The translations under genes and the position numbers were made by a program. Positions 18,737 to 28,030 of a stretch of DNA of 64,000 bases are shown here, one piece after another (positions within the stretch are counted from its first letter, which is position 1; each line of letters opens with the position of its first letter). Source of the DNA: Rhodoplanes sp. Z2-YC6860 (lineage in GTDB: Bacteria; Pseudomonadota; Alphaproteobacteria; Rhizobiales; Xanthobacteraceae); contig NZ_CP007440.1 in NCBI RefSeq assembly GCF_001579845.1, forward strand, positions 434,001 to 498,000, written 5' to 3'. Under the pieces are notes generated by a model. The model was not told where the DNA came from. It saw only the letters and a program-made list of their open reading frames with translations, and ran no database searches.

Positions 18737-19521
18737 CGCCGGTTGCGATCGTCACGGGTGCCTCGGCCGGCATCGGCGCCGAGCTGGCGCGGGTGTTCGC
18801 CGCCAACGGCCATGCGGTGATGCTGGTGGCGCGCCGCGAGGAGCGGTTGCGGCAGCTCGCCGATGAGATCGCGGTGCCGGGCAAACCGAAGCCCCTCGTT
18901 CTGGCTCTCGATCTTGCGGACCGCAACGCGGCGGAGGCCATCAAGTCGGCGCTTCGACAGAACGATTGCGAGGCGCAGTACGTCGTCAACAATGCCGGCT
19001 TCAGCGTCATTGGTCCTGCGACTGAGCTCGATCGCGCCGAGCAGCTCGCCATGATCGACGTCAACATGCGGGCGCTGCTCGATCTGTCGCTCGCCTTCAC
19101 CGACGATCTCGTCAAACACCGTGGCGGCATCCTCAATGTCGGCTCGCTCGCCGGCGTCATGCCTGGCCCGTGCGCGGCGGTCTATTACGCCAGCAAGGCT
19201 TTCGTGGTGTCGTTCAGCGAGGCGCTGCACCAGGAGCTGAAGCCGCTCGGGGTGCGGGTGACCTGCCTGTGCCCGGGTCCGGTCCTGACCGAATTCCAGG
19301 CCCGTGCCGGCGTCGCGGCCGCAAAGTCCATCACGCCGTTCGACGTGCCGGCGGATCGCGTGGCCGCCGAGGGCTATCGCGGCCTGATGAAAGGCAAACG
19401 CGTCGTCGTGCCGGGACTGGTGTCGAAGCTCGTCTTCGCCCTGGTGCCGCGGGTCGTGCCGCGAAATTTTCTGCTGAAGCAACTCGAAGAGCGGCAGCTC
19501 AAGCGGCGCGCATCGCACTGA
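18733..19521 (+). CDS. Short-chain dehydrogenase/reductase
   Basis: A classical SDR of 262 residues. The NAD(P)-binding motif TGASAGIG is at 8-15, NNAG at 86-89, the catalytic Ser138 (VGSLAG) and Tyr151-x3-Lys155 (YYASK). The C-terminal extension (LVSKLVFALVPRVVPRNFLLKQLEERQ) is amphipathic and of the kind seen in the DltE-like COG0300 group. Arg residues after the first strand (ARREER) suggest NADPH. The substrate cannot be told. It is translationally coupled to the TerB-like gene. Confidence 0.88.
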   Translation: MTPVAIVTGASAGIGAELARVFAANGHAVMLVARREERLRQLADEIAVPGKPKPLVLALDLADRNAAEAIKSALRQNDCEAQYVVNNAGFSVIGPATELDRAEQLAMIDVNMRALLDLSLAFTDDLVKHRGGILNVGSLAGVMPGPCAAVYYASKAFVVSFSEALHQELKPLGVRVTCLCPGPVLTEFQARAGVAAAKSITPFDVPADRVAAEGYRGLMKGKRVVVPGLVSKLVFALVPRVVPRNFLLKQLEERQLKRRASH

Positions 19522-19602
19522 GCTGTGATGGGACGGCATACGAGTTACCCGGCGCCGTGCTTGCAGTTGCGGGTCAACCGGTTAGAAATTGTTGGCAAGC
19601 GC

Positions 19603-19646
19603 CCCCACCCTACCCTCCCTCGCATGCGGGGGAGGGTAGGGTGGGG
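19603..19646. repeat. Perfect 17-bp palindrome
   Basis: CCCCACCCTACCCTCCC at 19603-19619 pairs exactly with GGGAGGGTAGGGTGGGG at 19630-19646 around a 10-base loop. It stands between the SDR and amidotransferase genes, 43 bases before the amidotransferase ATG. Similar C/G-tract palindromes are scattered in Rhizobiales genomes. No U-run follows, so it is not a standard terminator. Confidence 0.75.
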
Positions 19647-19688
19647 ATATGCGGCAATGTCCATCCGCGCCGTGAGACCTTCTGGAAT

Positions 19689-20450
19689 ATGCGCCCGCCG
19701 GTCCTGATCGTTCTGCACGGCGAACTTTCAACCCCCGGCCGGGTGGCCATCCAACTACGAAATCGCGGCTTATCGTTAGACGTGCGGCGGCCACGTTTCG
19801 GCGACGACCTGCCCGAAACGCTCGACAAGCACAGCGGCGCGGTGATTTTCGGCGGGCCGCAAAGCGCCAATGACGAGGATGAGGTCGTCAAGCGCGAGAT
19901 CGAATGGATCGGGATTCCGCTGAAGGAGAAGAAGCCGTTTCTCGGCATTTGCCTCGGCGCGCAGATGCTGGCCAAGCATCTTGGCGCGCGGGTCTACAAG
20001 CATCCCGACAGCCATGCTGAGATCGGCTACTACCCGATCAAGCCCACTGCGGCGGGCCGCGAGCTGTGCCGCGACTGGCCCGACCACGTCTACCAGTGGC
20101 ATCGCGAGGGCTTCGACCTGCCGGGCAAGGCTGTGCTGTTGGCCGAAGGCGACTGCTTTCCCAATCAAGCCTTCAGCTACGACAATCTCGCCTATGCGAT
20201 GCAATTCCACATGGACGTCACCCATCACACCATGTGCCGTTGGACCACGCGCGGGCACGAACGCATGCTGCTGCCCAACGCCAAGCCGCGCGAGGCGCAT
20301 TTTGCGGACCGCTTGCAGCACGATCCCGCCTGTCGTGCCTGGTTCAGCGAATTCATCGACCACTGGCTGAAGCCGTGCGAGGCGCCCGAGGCCTCGATCG
20401 GCAGCCACAAGCAGCCTCAGCGGCGCGTCTCGAAGGTTTCCCTGTTATAG
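19689..20450 (+). CDS. Class I glutamine amidotransferase (GMP synthase-like)
   Basis: From the ATG at 19689 the protein has 253 residues. The nucleophile elbow is GICLGAQ with Cys88, and the downstream catalytic His is His174 (MQFHMDVTHH). Stand-alone proteins of this type (COG0518) resemble GuaA N-termini and often act on small gamma-glutamyl compounds. The open frame continues upstream to 19170 but crosses the SDR gene and the 17-bp palindrome. The 3' end overlaps the convergent MFS gene by 34 bases. Confidence 0.85.
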   Translation: MRPPVLIVLHGELSTPGRVAIQLRNRGLSLDVRRPRFGDDLPETLDKHSGAVIFGGPQSANDEDEVVKREIEWIGIPLKEKKPFLGICLGAQMLAKHLGARVYKHPDSHAEIGYYPIKPTAAGRELCRDWPDHVYQWHREGFDLPGKAVLLAEGDCFPNQAFSYDNLAYAMQFHMDVTHHTMCRWTTRGHERMLLPNAKPREAHFADRLQHDPACRAWFSEFIDHWLKPCEAPEASIGSHKQPQRRVSKVSLL

Positions 20451-21646
20451 AGCGGCGCGAACACCTTTCGCCCGACCAGCACCACGATCAGCGCGCCGAC
20501 GCCGCCAACCAGCACGGCGGTTTGGGCGCCGAACCATGACGCCATCAGGCCGGCCCGGAAGTCGCCAAGCTGGTTCGATGCGGTGACGAACAGCGAATTC
20601 ACCGCGCTGACGCGCCCGCGCATGTCGTCCGGGGTCTCGAGCTGGATCAGCGTCATCCGGATCACCACGCTCAGCATGTCGGCGACGCCGAGGATCGCGA
20701 GCAGCAGCATCGACAGAATGAACGATCGCGAGAACGCGAACACGATGAGAGCCGTGCCGTAAGTGGCGACCGCGATGAACATGATGCGGCCGACGTGCTG
20801 ACGCAGCGGCCGATGCGCCAGGGTGAGCGCGGTCAGCAAGGCGCCCACACCAGGGGCGGCGCGGAGCAGGCCAAACCCCCAGGAGCTGGTGCCGAACACA
20901 TCGTGGGCAAACACCGGCAACAATGCGAATGCGCCGCCGAGAACCACGGCGCACAGATCGAGTGTGATCACGCCGAGCACGATCCGGTTGTACCGCATGT
21001 AGGAGAAGCCGGCGAACAGCATGCCAAGGCTCAGCGGCTGGCGCGTGGTCGCGGTGCGCTCCGCGGTCACCAGGCGGATCAGGATGCTCGACGTCAGATA
21101 GAGCGTGGCGCAGAGCCCGTAGACCAGAATCGGGCTGACTGCGTACAGCAGTCCGCTGGCAGCAGGCCCGGCGATCACCGCGAGCTGGCTTGCGGATGCG
21201 CCCGCCGCCGTTGCGCGCGCCAGCATCGGCAGCGGCACGATGCCGGGGAGGAGCGTTGTCAGTGTCGTCTGTTCGAAGGCACGGCAGGAGCCGGTCACGA
21301 ACACCACCGCGAGCAGCGAGCCCCGGGTCATCCAGCCGCCCGCAGCGCCGATGGCCAGCGTGATCCCCGCGAGACCTGCGACCATCTGACAGATGCTGAC
21401 GATGCGGCGGCGGTCGTAGCGGTCGGCAACGTGGCCTGCCACCAGCACCAAAAGCGCCGCCGGGATGAATTGGGTCAGCCCGACGAGGCCCAGATCGAAG
21501 GGCTGGTGGGTGAGATCGTACATCTGCCAGGCCACCGCGACGTTCTGCATTTGCATAGCGACGGTGCTGGAAACCCGGGATACCCAATATTGGGCAAAGG
21601 ACCTGTGACGCCAAAGCTGCGGGACGGGAGTCGCGTCTGCACTCAT
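20417..21646 (-). CDS. MFS transporter (DHA3/EntS-like)
   Basis: This is a 409-residue, 12-helix major facilitator protein from ATG 21646; an in-frame TTG at 21667 is less likely. The cytoplasmic loop motif GHVADRYDRRRIVSICQ after helix 2 is the MFS signature. The MRGRVSAVNSLFVTASNQLGDFRAGL segment is typical of the EntS-like exporters (siderophore or drug export). There are no siderophore synthesis genes in the window. Its 3' end overlaps the amidotransferase gene tail-to-tail. Confidence 0.85.
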   Translation of the reverse strand: MSADATPVPQLWRHRSFAQYWVSRVSSTVAMQMQNVAVAWQMYDLTHQPFDLGLVGLTQFIPAALLVLVAGHVADRYDRRRIVSICQMVAGLAGITLAIGAAGGWMTRGSLLAVVFVTGSCRAFEQTTLTTLLPGIVPLPMLARATAAGASASQLAVIAGPAASGLLYAVSPILVYGLCATLYLTSSILIRLVTAERTATTRQPLSLGMLFAGFSYMRYNRIVLGVITLDLCAVVLGGAFALLPVFAHDVFGTSSWGFGLLRAAPGVGALLTALTLAHRPLRQHVGRIMFIAVATYGTALIVFAFSRSFILSMLLLAILGVADMLSVVIRMTLIQLETPDDMRGRVSAVNSLFVTASNQLGDFRAGLMASWFGAQTAVLVGGVGALIVVLVGRKVFAPLYNRETFETRR

Positions 21647-21875
21647 GAGAGGGGGAACTGCCTGCAAACACTTTTGAAAATTGATGAAATCACGACTGAT
21701 CGAGAGAGACCGCAGGTCTAGGCGAAGGAAGATGACGTGCTATCTTTAGAACATATTCTTGCGGGGACAATCAGGCGAGGCAGGGGCGCCGCTTTGTTGG
21801 GCGCCTGTGTCCTGCGGCAGGCTCGATCGAAAAATGATCAACCTGCGGCTTCGCCGGGGTCGGCCGGAGTGTTGA

Positions 21876-23330
21876 ATGCTGCGTAAGTCAGGGCGGCCGC
21901 CAGATTCGGCATCTTCATTGGACCAGGAGCTGAAGGCATCAGGCGAGATCCTGGACCTTCTGCCGATCGCGACCTGCATCTGCGATGCGTCCGGGCGGAT
22001 CGTGCAGTACAACCGCCGGGCTGTGGAATTGTGGGGGCGCACACCCGAGCCGGGCCAGACCCACGACGATTTCACAGCGGAAAATCGCTTTCTCACTCTC
22101 GACGGCGATCTCCTGCCGCGCTCCCGGATCGCCGAGGTATTACGCACCAGCCGGCCGATCCGGAACGACGAGATCACCGTTCAGCGGGTCAACAGGCCGA
22201 GCCTCGTGGTTCTTTTGAACATCGAGCCGCTGCTCGATGCGGAGGGCCGGCTGATTGGCGTGATCAACTGCTTTCAGGACATCACCGAACGCCAGCGCAT
22301 GGTCGAGGCGCTGGCCAGGAGCCAGCAGGAACTGCGCGAGCAGGAGGAGCGCTGGCGCGCCAGCTACGAGCACGCGGCCATCGGCATCGTCGAGATTGAC
22401 GCGGAAGGCCGATTCCTGCGGGTCAATGAAGCGATCCTCTCGATCGTCGGCGGCACCCGCGAGGAGCTCCTGGGCTGGAGATTGTTCGGGCGCACCCATC
22501 AGGACGACCGCGATGTCGATGGTGAGCTTTACCGGAAGCAAGTTGCCGGCGAGATCGGCTTCTACTCGATCGAGAAGCGATTCATCCGCCGCGACGGAAG
22601 GATGATCTGGATGGGTGTGCGCTCATCAAGCGTGCGCGACCCGTCCGGCAAGTTCCTTTATGGCGTGCGGGTGGTGCAGGACATCACCGAGCGCAAAGAG
22701 GCCGAGACGCGCCAGAAGCTTCTGATCGACGAGCTCAATCATCGGGTCAAGAACACGCTCGCCACCGTGCAGTCGCTTGCTGCGCAGACCGCGCGCGGCA
22801 CGGCTTCGACGGAAGCGTTCCACCAGGCCTTCGAGGGCCGCCTGATTGCGCTGAGCCACGCCCATGATCAGTTGACCCGGCAGCGCTGGCAAAGCGCGGA
22901 CCTCCGCGACATCGTCAAGGGCGCCACCGCGCCGCATCTGTCGCGGCCCGATGAGCAGATCTCAATCGAAGGCGCGACCATTACGGTGTCGCCCCGGACG
23001 GCGCTCACCATGGCACTGGTGCTGCATGAGATGACCACCAATGCGGCCAAGTATGGTGCGCTGTCAGCGCCCGAGGGACGCATCGAGATCGCCTGGCGTG
23101 TCGAGCCGCGGCCGCCGAAGTCGCCGCTCCTGCATATCGAATGGCGTGAGCGCAACGGCCCGCCGGTCGAGGCACCGGCGAAGCCTGGTTTCGGCTCGCG
23201 TTTCATTCAGGGCAGCGTGACCGTTGAGCTGCGGGGCTCGGTGCGGATGGACTTCAATCCTGACGGCTTGCATTGCACGATCGACGTCCCGCTTGATCCG
23301 GCCGCTGACGACCAGCCGCACACGGCCTAG
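21876..23330 (+). CDS. PAS-PAS sensor histidine kinase of the HWE/HisKA_2 type
   Basis: This 484-residue cytoplasmic kinase lacks membrane segments. PAS domain 1 spans about 25-138 (LPIATCICDASGRIVQYNRRAVELWG) and PAS domain 2 about 160-275 (AAIGIVEIDAEGRFLRVNEAIL), each ending with a PAC-like FQDITERQ / VQDITERKEAE. The phosphoacceptor is His289 in LNHRVKNTLATVQSLA. The ATPase part has HEMTTNAAKYGALS and a WRERNG motif in place of the usual G box. GGAG lies 6 bases before the ATG. No response regulator is adjacent, so it is an orphan. Confidence 0.9.
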   Translation: MLRKSGRPPDSASSLDQELKASGEILDLLPIATCICDASGRIVQYNRRAVELWGRTPEPGQTHDDFTAENRFLTLDGDLLPRSRIAEVLRTSRPIRNDEITVQRVNRPSLVVLLNIEPLLDAEGRLIGVINCFQDITERQRMVEALARSQQELREQEERWRASYEHAAIGIVEIDAEGRFLRVNEAILSIVGGTREELLGWRLFGRTHQDDRDVDGELYRKQVAGEIGFYSIEKRFIRRDGRMIWMGVRSSSVRDPSGKFLYGVRVVQDITERKEAETRQKLLIDELNHRVKNTLATVQSLAAQTARGTASTEAFHQAFEGRLIALSHAHDQLTRQRWQSADLRDIVKGATAPHLSRPDEQISIEGATITVSPRTALTMALVLHEMTTNAAKYGALSAPEGRIEIAWRVEPRPPKSPLLHIEWRERNGPPVEAPAKPGFGSRFIQGSVTVELRGSVRMDFNPDGLHCTIDVPLDPAADDQPHTA

Positions 23331-23340
23331 CCAGGCGCCC

Positions 23341-23411
23341 GCGCATGTCCCGGACAAAGCCTGCCCGGACTTGATCCGGGGTGGACATCGGTTTCCGAAC
23401 AGGACATGCGC
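23341..23411. repeat. Inverted repeat between convergent genes
   Basis: GCGCATGTCC at 23341-23350 pairs perfectly with GGACATGCGC at 23402-23411. The 51-base interior includes the palindrome CCGGACTTGATCCGG. It sits in the 89 bases between the 3' ends of the histidine kinase gene and soeC, so it may help end transcription from both sides. No U-tract is seen. Confidence 0.75.
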
Positions 23412-23419
23412 AAAATGCC

Positions 23420-24373
23420 CTACGCCGCACCGCCGCGGTAGAACACCATCACGACGTGCTCGGCCTCGGCGAAGAACAGCCAGCGCTCGGTGAGCACGCC
23501 GGCCGCAGCGCTGGCAACCGACAAAGCCGCGATCATGATGTTCAAGGCTTGGGGGAGGCTGAGCAGCAGCAGGATCGCGGCGCAGGCAAGCGGCACCACG
23601 AAAAGAGATACAAGGACGAGTTTGCGGAGCTTGCGGGCATGACGGCGCGCCACCTGATAGCCCATCTCGCGCATCACGTAATTCGGCTGGGTGTGCGGCG
23701 GGTCGAGCGGCCGCACCGTGCCAAATCGGCCGAGGCCGGTCGCCGACTCCGCCGTGTAGGCCCGCTCAGCGGAATCGATCTTTGACCAGTAGCGCATCTT
23801 CAGATCACAGCCGAGCGCGAGCAGCATCGCTGTGGTCGCAGCCGCCCACCAGAACGGGTAGCCGAACACGATGAGGAACAGGTCGAGCAGCAGGCTTCCA
23901 GTGACGAAGGCCAGCATCAGATAAATCGGCGCGACGAGACCCATGTGCCAGGCGCGGATGGTCGGTAGCGACGAATAGATGCGGCCGGTGCACCACACCG
24001 TGATGAGCGCACAGACAATCGACAGCGCCGCGCCGATCGTGATCTGGTTGGGCCGATATTCACCGAACACCCAGCCGAGCCCGAGCGCTGCAACCGGCAG
24101 ATAGGTGATCAGAGCGGCAGCGCCCTCGCGGGACAACCACGACGATCCCACCTGCGAGATCGCGCGCCATGATCGGCCTGGACGGCCGAGATGGAAGGTT
24201 GAGGTCAAAAGCCCAATCGTGATCAGCGCTACGGCAGTGCCGAGCGCAAAGAATCCAAACATCGGATCGTGCGGCACGATACCGAGCAGGACCGCGACCG
24301 ACAGCCCGATCAGCAGGCCGTAGCCTGCGCCCGAGGCGGTGGTGAAGATGATGACCGAATAGGCGGGATGCAT
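23420..24373 (-). CDS. soeC: Membrane anchor subunit of molybdenum oxidoreductase (SoeC/DmsC-like)
   Basis: This 317-residue protein has about eight hydrophobic helices and the DmsC-family signature STFHLGRPGRSWRAISQVGSSWLSREG. It would anchor the Fe-S and Mo subunits to the cytoplasmic face of the membrane and pass electrons to quinone. It follows soeB by 12 bases in the same operon. Symbol assignment depends on the soeA call. Confidence 0.8.
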   Translation of the reverse strand: MHPAYSVIIFTTASGAGYGLLIGLSVAVLLGIVPHDPMFGFFALGTAVALITIGLLTSTFHLGRPGRSWRAISQVGSSWLSREGAAALITYLPVAALGLGWVFGEYRPNQITIGAALSIVCALITVWCTGRIYSSLPTIRAWHMGLVAPIYLMLAFVTGSLLLDLFLIVFGYPFWWAAATTAMLLALGCDLKMRYWSKIDSAERAYTAESATGLGRFGTVRPLDPPHTQPNYVMREMGYQVARRHARKLRKLVLVSLFVVPLACAAILLLLSLPQALNIMIAALSVASAAAGVLTERWLFFAEAEHVVMVFYRGGAA

Positions 24374-24385
24374 CGTGTATCGTGT

Positions 24386-25135
24386 TCAGCGCGACAGCGT
24401 TCGGTCAGCCCAGGCGAAGAAACGGTCGGCGAGCGAACCGGAGCTCGTGACGGGTTGCTCGGCGGGAGCCTGCGGCAATGCCGCGGTTTGATCGCGGCGC
24501 GGCCGCGGCGGCAGATATTTATTCACTGGCTTGAAGCCCATCTCAGGCAGCAGGTCGAAGCCTTGGCGCTCTTTCACGAGCTCCGACACCGCGCTCGATG
24601 GGTCGCCCAGATCGCCGAAGTGCCGTGCTCCGGTCGGACAGGCGCGCACGCAGGCCGGGATGCGGTCTTCCGGTGCGAAGGTCTCGTTGTAGATACGGTC
24701 GACGCATAGCGTGCACTTCTTCATCGTGCCATCGTCGTAGTCGTATTCGCGCGCGCCATAGGGGCAGGCCCAGGAGCACAGCTTGCAGCCGATGCAGGTG
24801 TCGGGATTGACCAGCACGATGCCGTCCGACGCGCGCTTGTAGGATGCGCCGGTCGGACAGACCGTGACGCAGGCCGGTGTCTCGCAGTGCAGGCAGGAGC
24901 GTGGAAAGTGCACGGTGCGGCTTTGCGCGCCGGTGCCGACCTCATAGGAGTGCACGCGGTTGAGCCAGGAGCCGTGCGGATCGGCGCCGTGGGCGTCCTG
25001 GTCGGTGAGCGGCTTTGGATAGCCGCTGGCATTCCATTCCTTGCAACTCGTCGCACAGGCGTGACAGCCGACGCATGTGTCGAGGTCGATCACCAGCCCA
25101 AGTTTCTTGGTGGTCTGCTCCGGCAGCGAAGTCAT
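24386..25135 (-). CDS. soeB: Four-cluster ferredoxin subunit of molybdenum oxidoreductase (SoeB-like)
   Basis: The 249-residue protein carries four [4Fe-4S] motifs: CVGCHACATSCKEWN at the N-terminus, CLHCETPACVTVCPTG, CIGCKLCSWACPYG and CTLCVDR with CVRACPTG. It passes electrons from the Mo subunit to the membrane anchor. No TAT signal is present, so the complex faces the cytoplasm. The ATG overlaps the soeA stop (ATGA). The Ala/Pro-rich tail after about residue 200 is likely flexible. Confidence 0.85.
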   Translation of the reverse strand: MTSLPEQTTKKLGLVIDLDTCVGCHACATSCKEWNASGYPKPLTDQDAHGADPHGSWLNRVHSYEVGTGAQSRTVHFPRSCLHCETPACVTVCPTGASYKRASDGIVLVNPDTCIGCKLCSWACPYGAREYDYDDGTMKKCTLCVDRIYNETFAPEDRIPACVRACPTGARHFGDLGDPSSAVSELVKERQGFDLLPEMGFKPVNKYLPPRPRRDQTAALPQAPAEQPVTSSGSLADRFFAWADRTLSR

Positions 25136-27972
25136 GAAGCGGTCTCGAGTTTGGTTTTGGCGGCGAACGGCGGCTTGGTTGGCTCGAAACGCGGCGAAGT
25201 CTCACCGGCTTCGTCGGGCGCGGCCTTCTCGATGCTGACGCGAAGGTCGTACCACGCCGCCTGACCCGTGACTGGGTCGCTGTTGGAGAAGCGATAGCCA
25301 CCTTCGCGCTCGGGAAGAAGCTCCGTGATGAGATGGTTGAGCAGGAAGCCGCGCGTCGTCTCCGGCGCGTCGGGCGCCAGTGCCGCTGAGCCGCCGCGGC
25401 GGCCGACCGCGTTCCAGGTCCAGACCGTGTCAGGATTGACGCCTTCCATCAGCCGCACCCGGCCTTTGACGCGGCCGATGGCACTCTTGATCCAGACCCA
25501 GTCGCCATCCTCGATGCCGAGCGATGCCGCGCGCTCGCTGCTCATGTAGAGGCAGTTTTCTGCCGTGATCTGGCGGATCCAACCGTTGTGCGTGCCCCAC
25601 GAGTGATAGATGTGCATTGGCCGCTGCGTGATGGCCGACATTGTAAATCCGTCGCTGTCGGCGACATCGTTGTCGAATGGCGGATACCAGAACGGGATCG
25701 GATCGAAATATTTCTCGATGCGATCCTTGTGGGTCTGCGGCGGCTTGATCGGGCCGTGACCGCGCGCCGCCAGCCGGAACTTCTGCAGTGGCTCGAGATA
25801 GAGCTGGAACACGATCGGCGCCACGCCGCCGATGAAGCCCACGTCCTTGGCCCATTCCAGGTAGGCCTTGTTGGCGTGCTTGTAGTAGCGCTGCTCGGGT
25901 TGGAGATGGTGCTCGTAGAAGCTGCCATTGCCGATATAGGCCTCGAGCTGCGCCGGGTTCGGCGCGCCGCGGCCGTAGCTCCGGCCGTCTTCGCCGCGGA
26001 AGGCCGCGAGCGAGCCCACGCCCGGCGCGCGCTCATGATGGATGATGTAGTCCGGATAGCCGTTGGGGAAGCGCGGCTTGCCGTCCTCGGTGACAAAGCC
26101 CGGCAGCTGCAGCCGCGACGCGATATCGATCAGCACGCTCTGGAAGGGGCGCACGTCGCGGTCGGGCCGTACCACCGGGTGACGGATCGCGTCGGCGGGG
26201 CCGTCGGGCCCGGAGATCGGCCGGTCGAGCAGCGAAATGCAGTCCCAACGTTCGAGATAGGTGGTGTCGGGCAGGATCAGGTCCGCATAAGCGACCATCT
26301 CGGACGAATAGGCGTCCGAATAGATGATCTTCGGAATCTTGTATTCGCCGGTTTCCGGGTTCTTCGCGGTCAGATGCTTCAGCACCGCTGGAATATTCAT
26401 CGACGAATTCCAGCTCATGTTGGCCATATACATGAACAGAACGTCGACGGGATAAGGATCGCCCAATGCCGCATTGGTGATGACCATGTGCATCAGGCCA
26501 TGGGCGGCGAGCGGCGCATCCCATGAGTAGGCCTTGTCGATGCGCTGGGCGCGGCCTTTCGAGCCGATCAGCAAGTCTTCCGGCCCCTGTGGGAAGCCGA
26601 GCGGCGCGCCTTTCAGCGGCGCGTTCGGCTCGGTGGCGCGTGCTGGGCGATTGGGCGGCGGCGTCGGCCGCGGGAACGGCGCCTTGTAGCGGAAGCCGCC
26701 CGGGCAATCGATCGAGCCGAGCACGATCTGCAGCAGATGCAGCATCCGGCAGGTCTGGAAACCGTTGGAATGCGCCGAGATGCCACGCATCGCGTGCATC
26801 GACACCGGGCGGCCCACGGTCTTCTCGTGACGGCGTCCGGCCCAGTCGGTCCAGGGCTGATCGAGCGTGATCTGCTCCTCGAACGCAGCATGCGCCAGCT
26901 CTTGCGCAATGCGCCGGATGGTATCGGCGGGCACGCCGGTCTGCTTGGCGACATTGTCTGGTGTGTATTCGTCTGAGAGAAACCGCTCGGCGATCAGCGC
27001 AAAGCTTGGCCGTGCGATATTGCCGTCCGGCATCATGAAGCTGCCGACCAGCGCCGGCGTGATGTCGGTGCGCGTTGCATCGACCATCTTGCCGGTGGCC
27101 TTGTCGAAGGCGAGCGGCTTGCCGTCGGCGTCGCGGGCAAACATTCCGTCGTTGGCCGCCATGGCGGGCCGCGCCGCCTGGATCACCAGCCAATGCGCGT
27201 TGGTGAAGCGCGCCAGATAATCGAGATCGATCTTCTGCGCGCGCATCAATTCGTGAATCAGCGCACCGACGAACAATCCGTCGGTGCCGGGCCTGATGCC
27301 GACCCATTCGTCGGCGATGGCGCCATAGCCGGTGCGGATCGGATTGACGGCGACGACCTTCACGCCCCTGGCCTTAAGCTTGCCGAGCGCGGTCTTGATC
27401 GGATTCGACGCATGATCCTCGGCGACGCCGAACAGCATGAAATAGCGGGTGTGGTCCCAGTCCGGTTCGCCGAATTCCCAGAACGAACCGCCGAAGGTGT
27501 AGAGGCCCGCGACCGCCATGTTGACCGAGCAGAAGCCGCCATGAGCGGCGAAGTTCGGCGTGCCGTATTGCTGCGCGAACCAGCCGGTGAGCGCCTGGCT
27601 CTGGTCACGGCCGGTGAAGAAGGCGAACCGCGTCGGATCGCGGCCACGCACCTCCTTGAGCCAGCCGGTGGCGGTCTGCAGCGCCTCTTCCCAGGTGATC
27701 TCTTCGAATTCGCCCGAGCCGCGCGGGCCGACGCGCTTCATCGGTGCGCGCAGGCGCGACGGCGAATAGTGCGTCATGATGCCGGCGGAGCCCTTGCCGC
27801 ACAGAACGCCCTTGTTGACCGGGTGATCGCGATTGCCGTCGATGTAGCGGACCCGACCGTCCTTCAGATGCACCCGGATGCCGCAACGGCAGGCGCACAT
27901 GTAACAGGTGGTGGTCTTGATCTGGTCTGCCGAAGGCTCGGACAGGGCAATGTCCGGATCGCGCCGAGCCAT
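25132..27972 (-). CDS. soeA: Molybdopterin oxidoreductase catalytic subunit, SoeA-like sulfite dehydrogenase
   Basis: From the ATG at 27972 (GGAG 10 bases upstream) this is a 946-residue DMSO-reductase-family enzyme. Cys23, Cys26, Cys30 and Cys58 (CYMCACRCG, GVLCGKGSAG) bind one [4Fe-4S] cluster. The stretch GGFCSVNMA offers a candidate Cys ligand to molybdenum. Length, the TTTCYMCACRCGIRVHL start, the lack of a TAT signal and the soeA-soeB-soeC order match the cytoplasmic sulfite dehydrogenase SoeABC described in Allochromatium, which oxidises sulfite to sulfate. Other members of this branch cannot be excluded. An Irr-box-like site lies 59 bases upstream. Confidence 0.78.
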   Translation of the reverse strand: MARRDPDIALSEPSADQIKTTTCYMCACRCGIRVHLKDGRVRYIDGNRDHPVNKGVLCGKGSAGIMTHYSPSRLRAPMKRVGPRGSGEFEEITWEEALQTATGWLKEVRGRDPTRFAFFTGRDQSQALTGWFAQQYGTPNFAAHGGFCSVNMAVAGLYTFGGSFWEFGEPDWDHTRYFMLFGVAEDHASNPIKTALGKLKARGVKVVAVNPIRTGYGAIADEWVGIRPGTDGLFVGALIHELMRAQKIDLDYLARFTNAHWLVIQAARPAMAANDGMFARDADGKPLAFDKATGKMVDATRTDITPALVGSFMMPDGNIARPSFALIAERFLSDEYTPDNVAKQTGVPADTIRRIAQELAHAAFEEQITLDQPWTDWAGRRHEKTVGRPVSMHAMRGISAHSNGFQTCRMLHLLQIVLGSIDCPGGFRYKAPFPRPTPPPNRPARATEPNAPLKGAPLGFPQGPEDLLIGSKGRAQRIDKAYSWDAPLAAHGLMHMVITNAALGDPYPVDVLFMYMANMSWNSSMNIPAVLKHLTAKNPETGEYKIPKIIYSDAYSSEMVAYADLILPDTTYLERWDCISLLDRPISGPDGPADAIRHPVVRPDRDVRPFQSVLIDIASRLQLPGFVTEDGKPRFPNGYPDYIIHHERAPGVGSLAAFRGEDGRSYGRGAPNPAQLEAYIGNGSFYEHHLQPEQRYYKHANKAYLEWAKDVGFIGGVAPIVFQLYLEPLQKFRLAARGHGPIKPPQTHKDRIEKYFDPIPFWYPPFDNDVADSDGFTMSAITQRPMHIYHSWGTHNGWIRQITAENCLYMSSERAASLGIEDGDWVWIKSAIGRVKGRVRLMEGVNPDTVWTWNAVGRRGGSAALAPDAPETTRGFLLNHLITELLPEREGGYRFSNSDPVTGQAAWYDLRVSIEKAAPDEAGETSPRFEPTKPPFAAKTKLETAS

Positions 27973-28030
27973 TGGGTTCATTCTCCACACCGGCTGTCGG
28001 CGAGAAGGAACGAATCGCCGCAAGCATCAT

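Noticed and set aside
19603-19646. The 17-bp palindrome as an intrinsic terminator of the SDR gene
   Set aside because: There is no T-run on either side of the stem.
21744-21759. TTTAGAA-CATA-TTCTTGC as a fourth Irr box between the MFS and kinase genes
   Set aside because: The spacer is 4 bases, not 3, so the half-sites are out of register with the other three sites.
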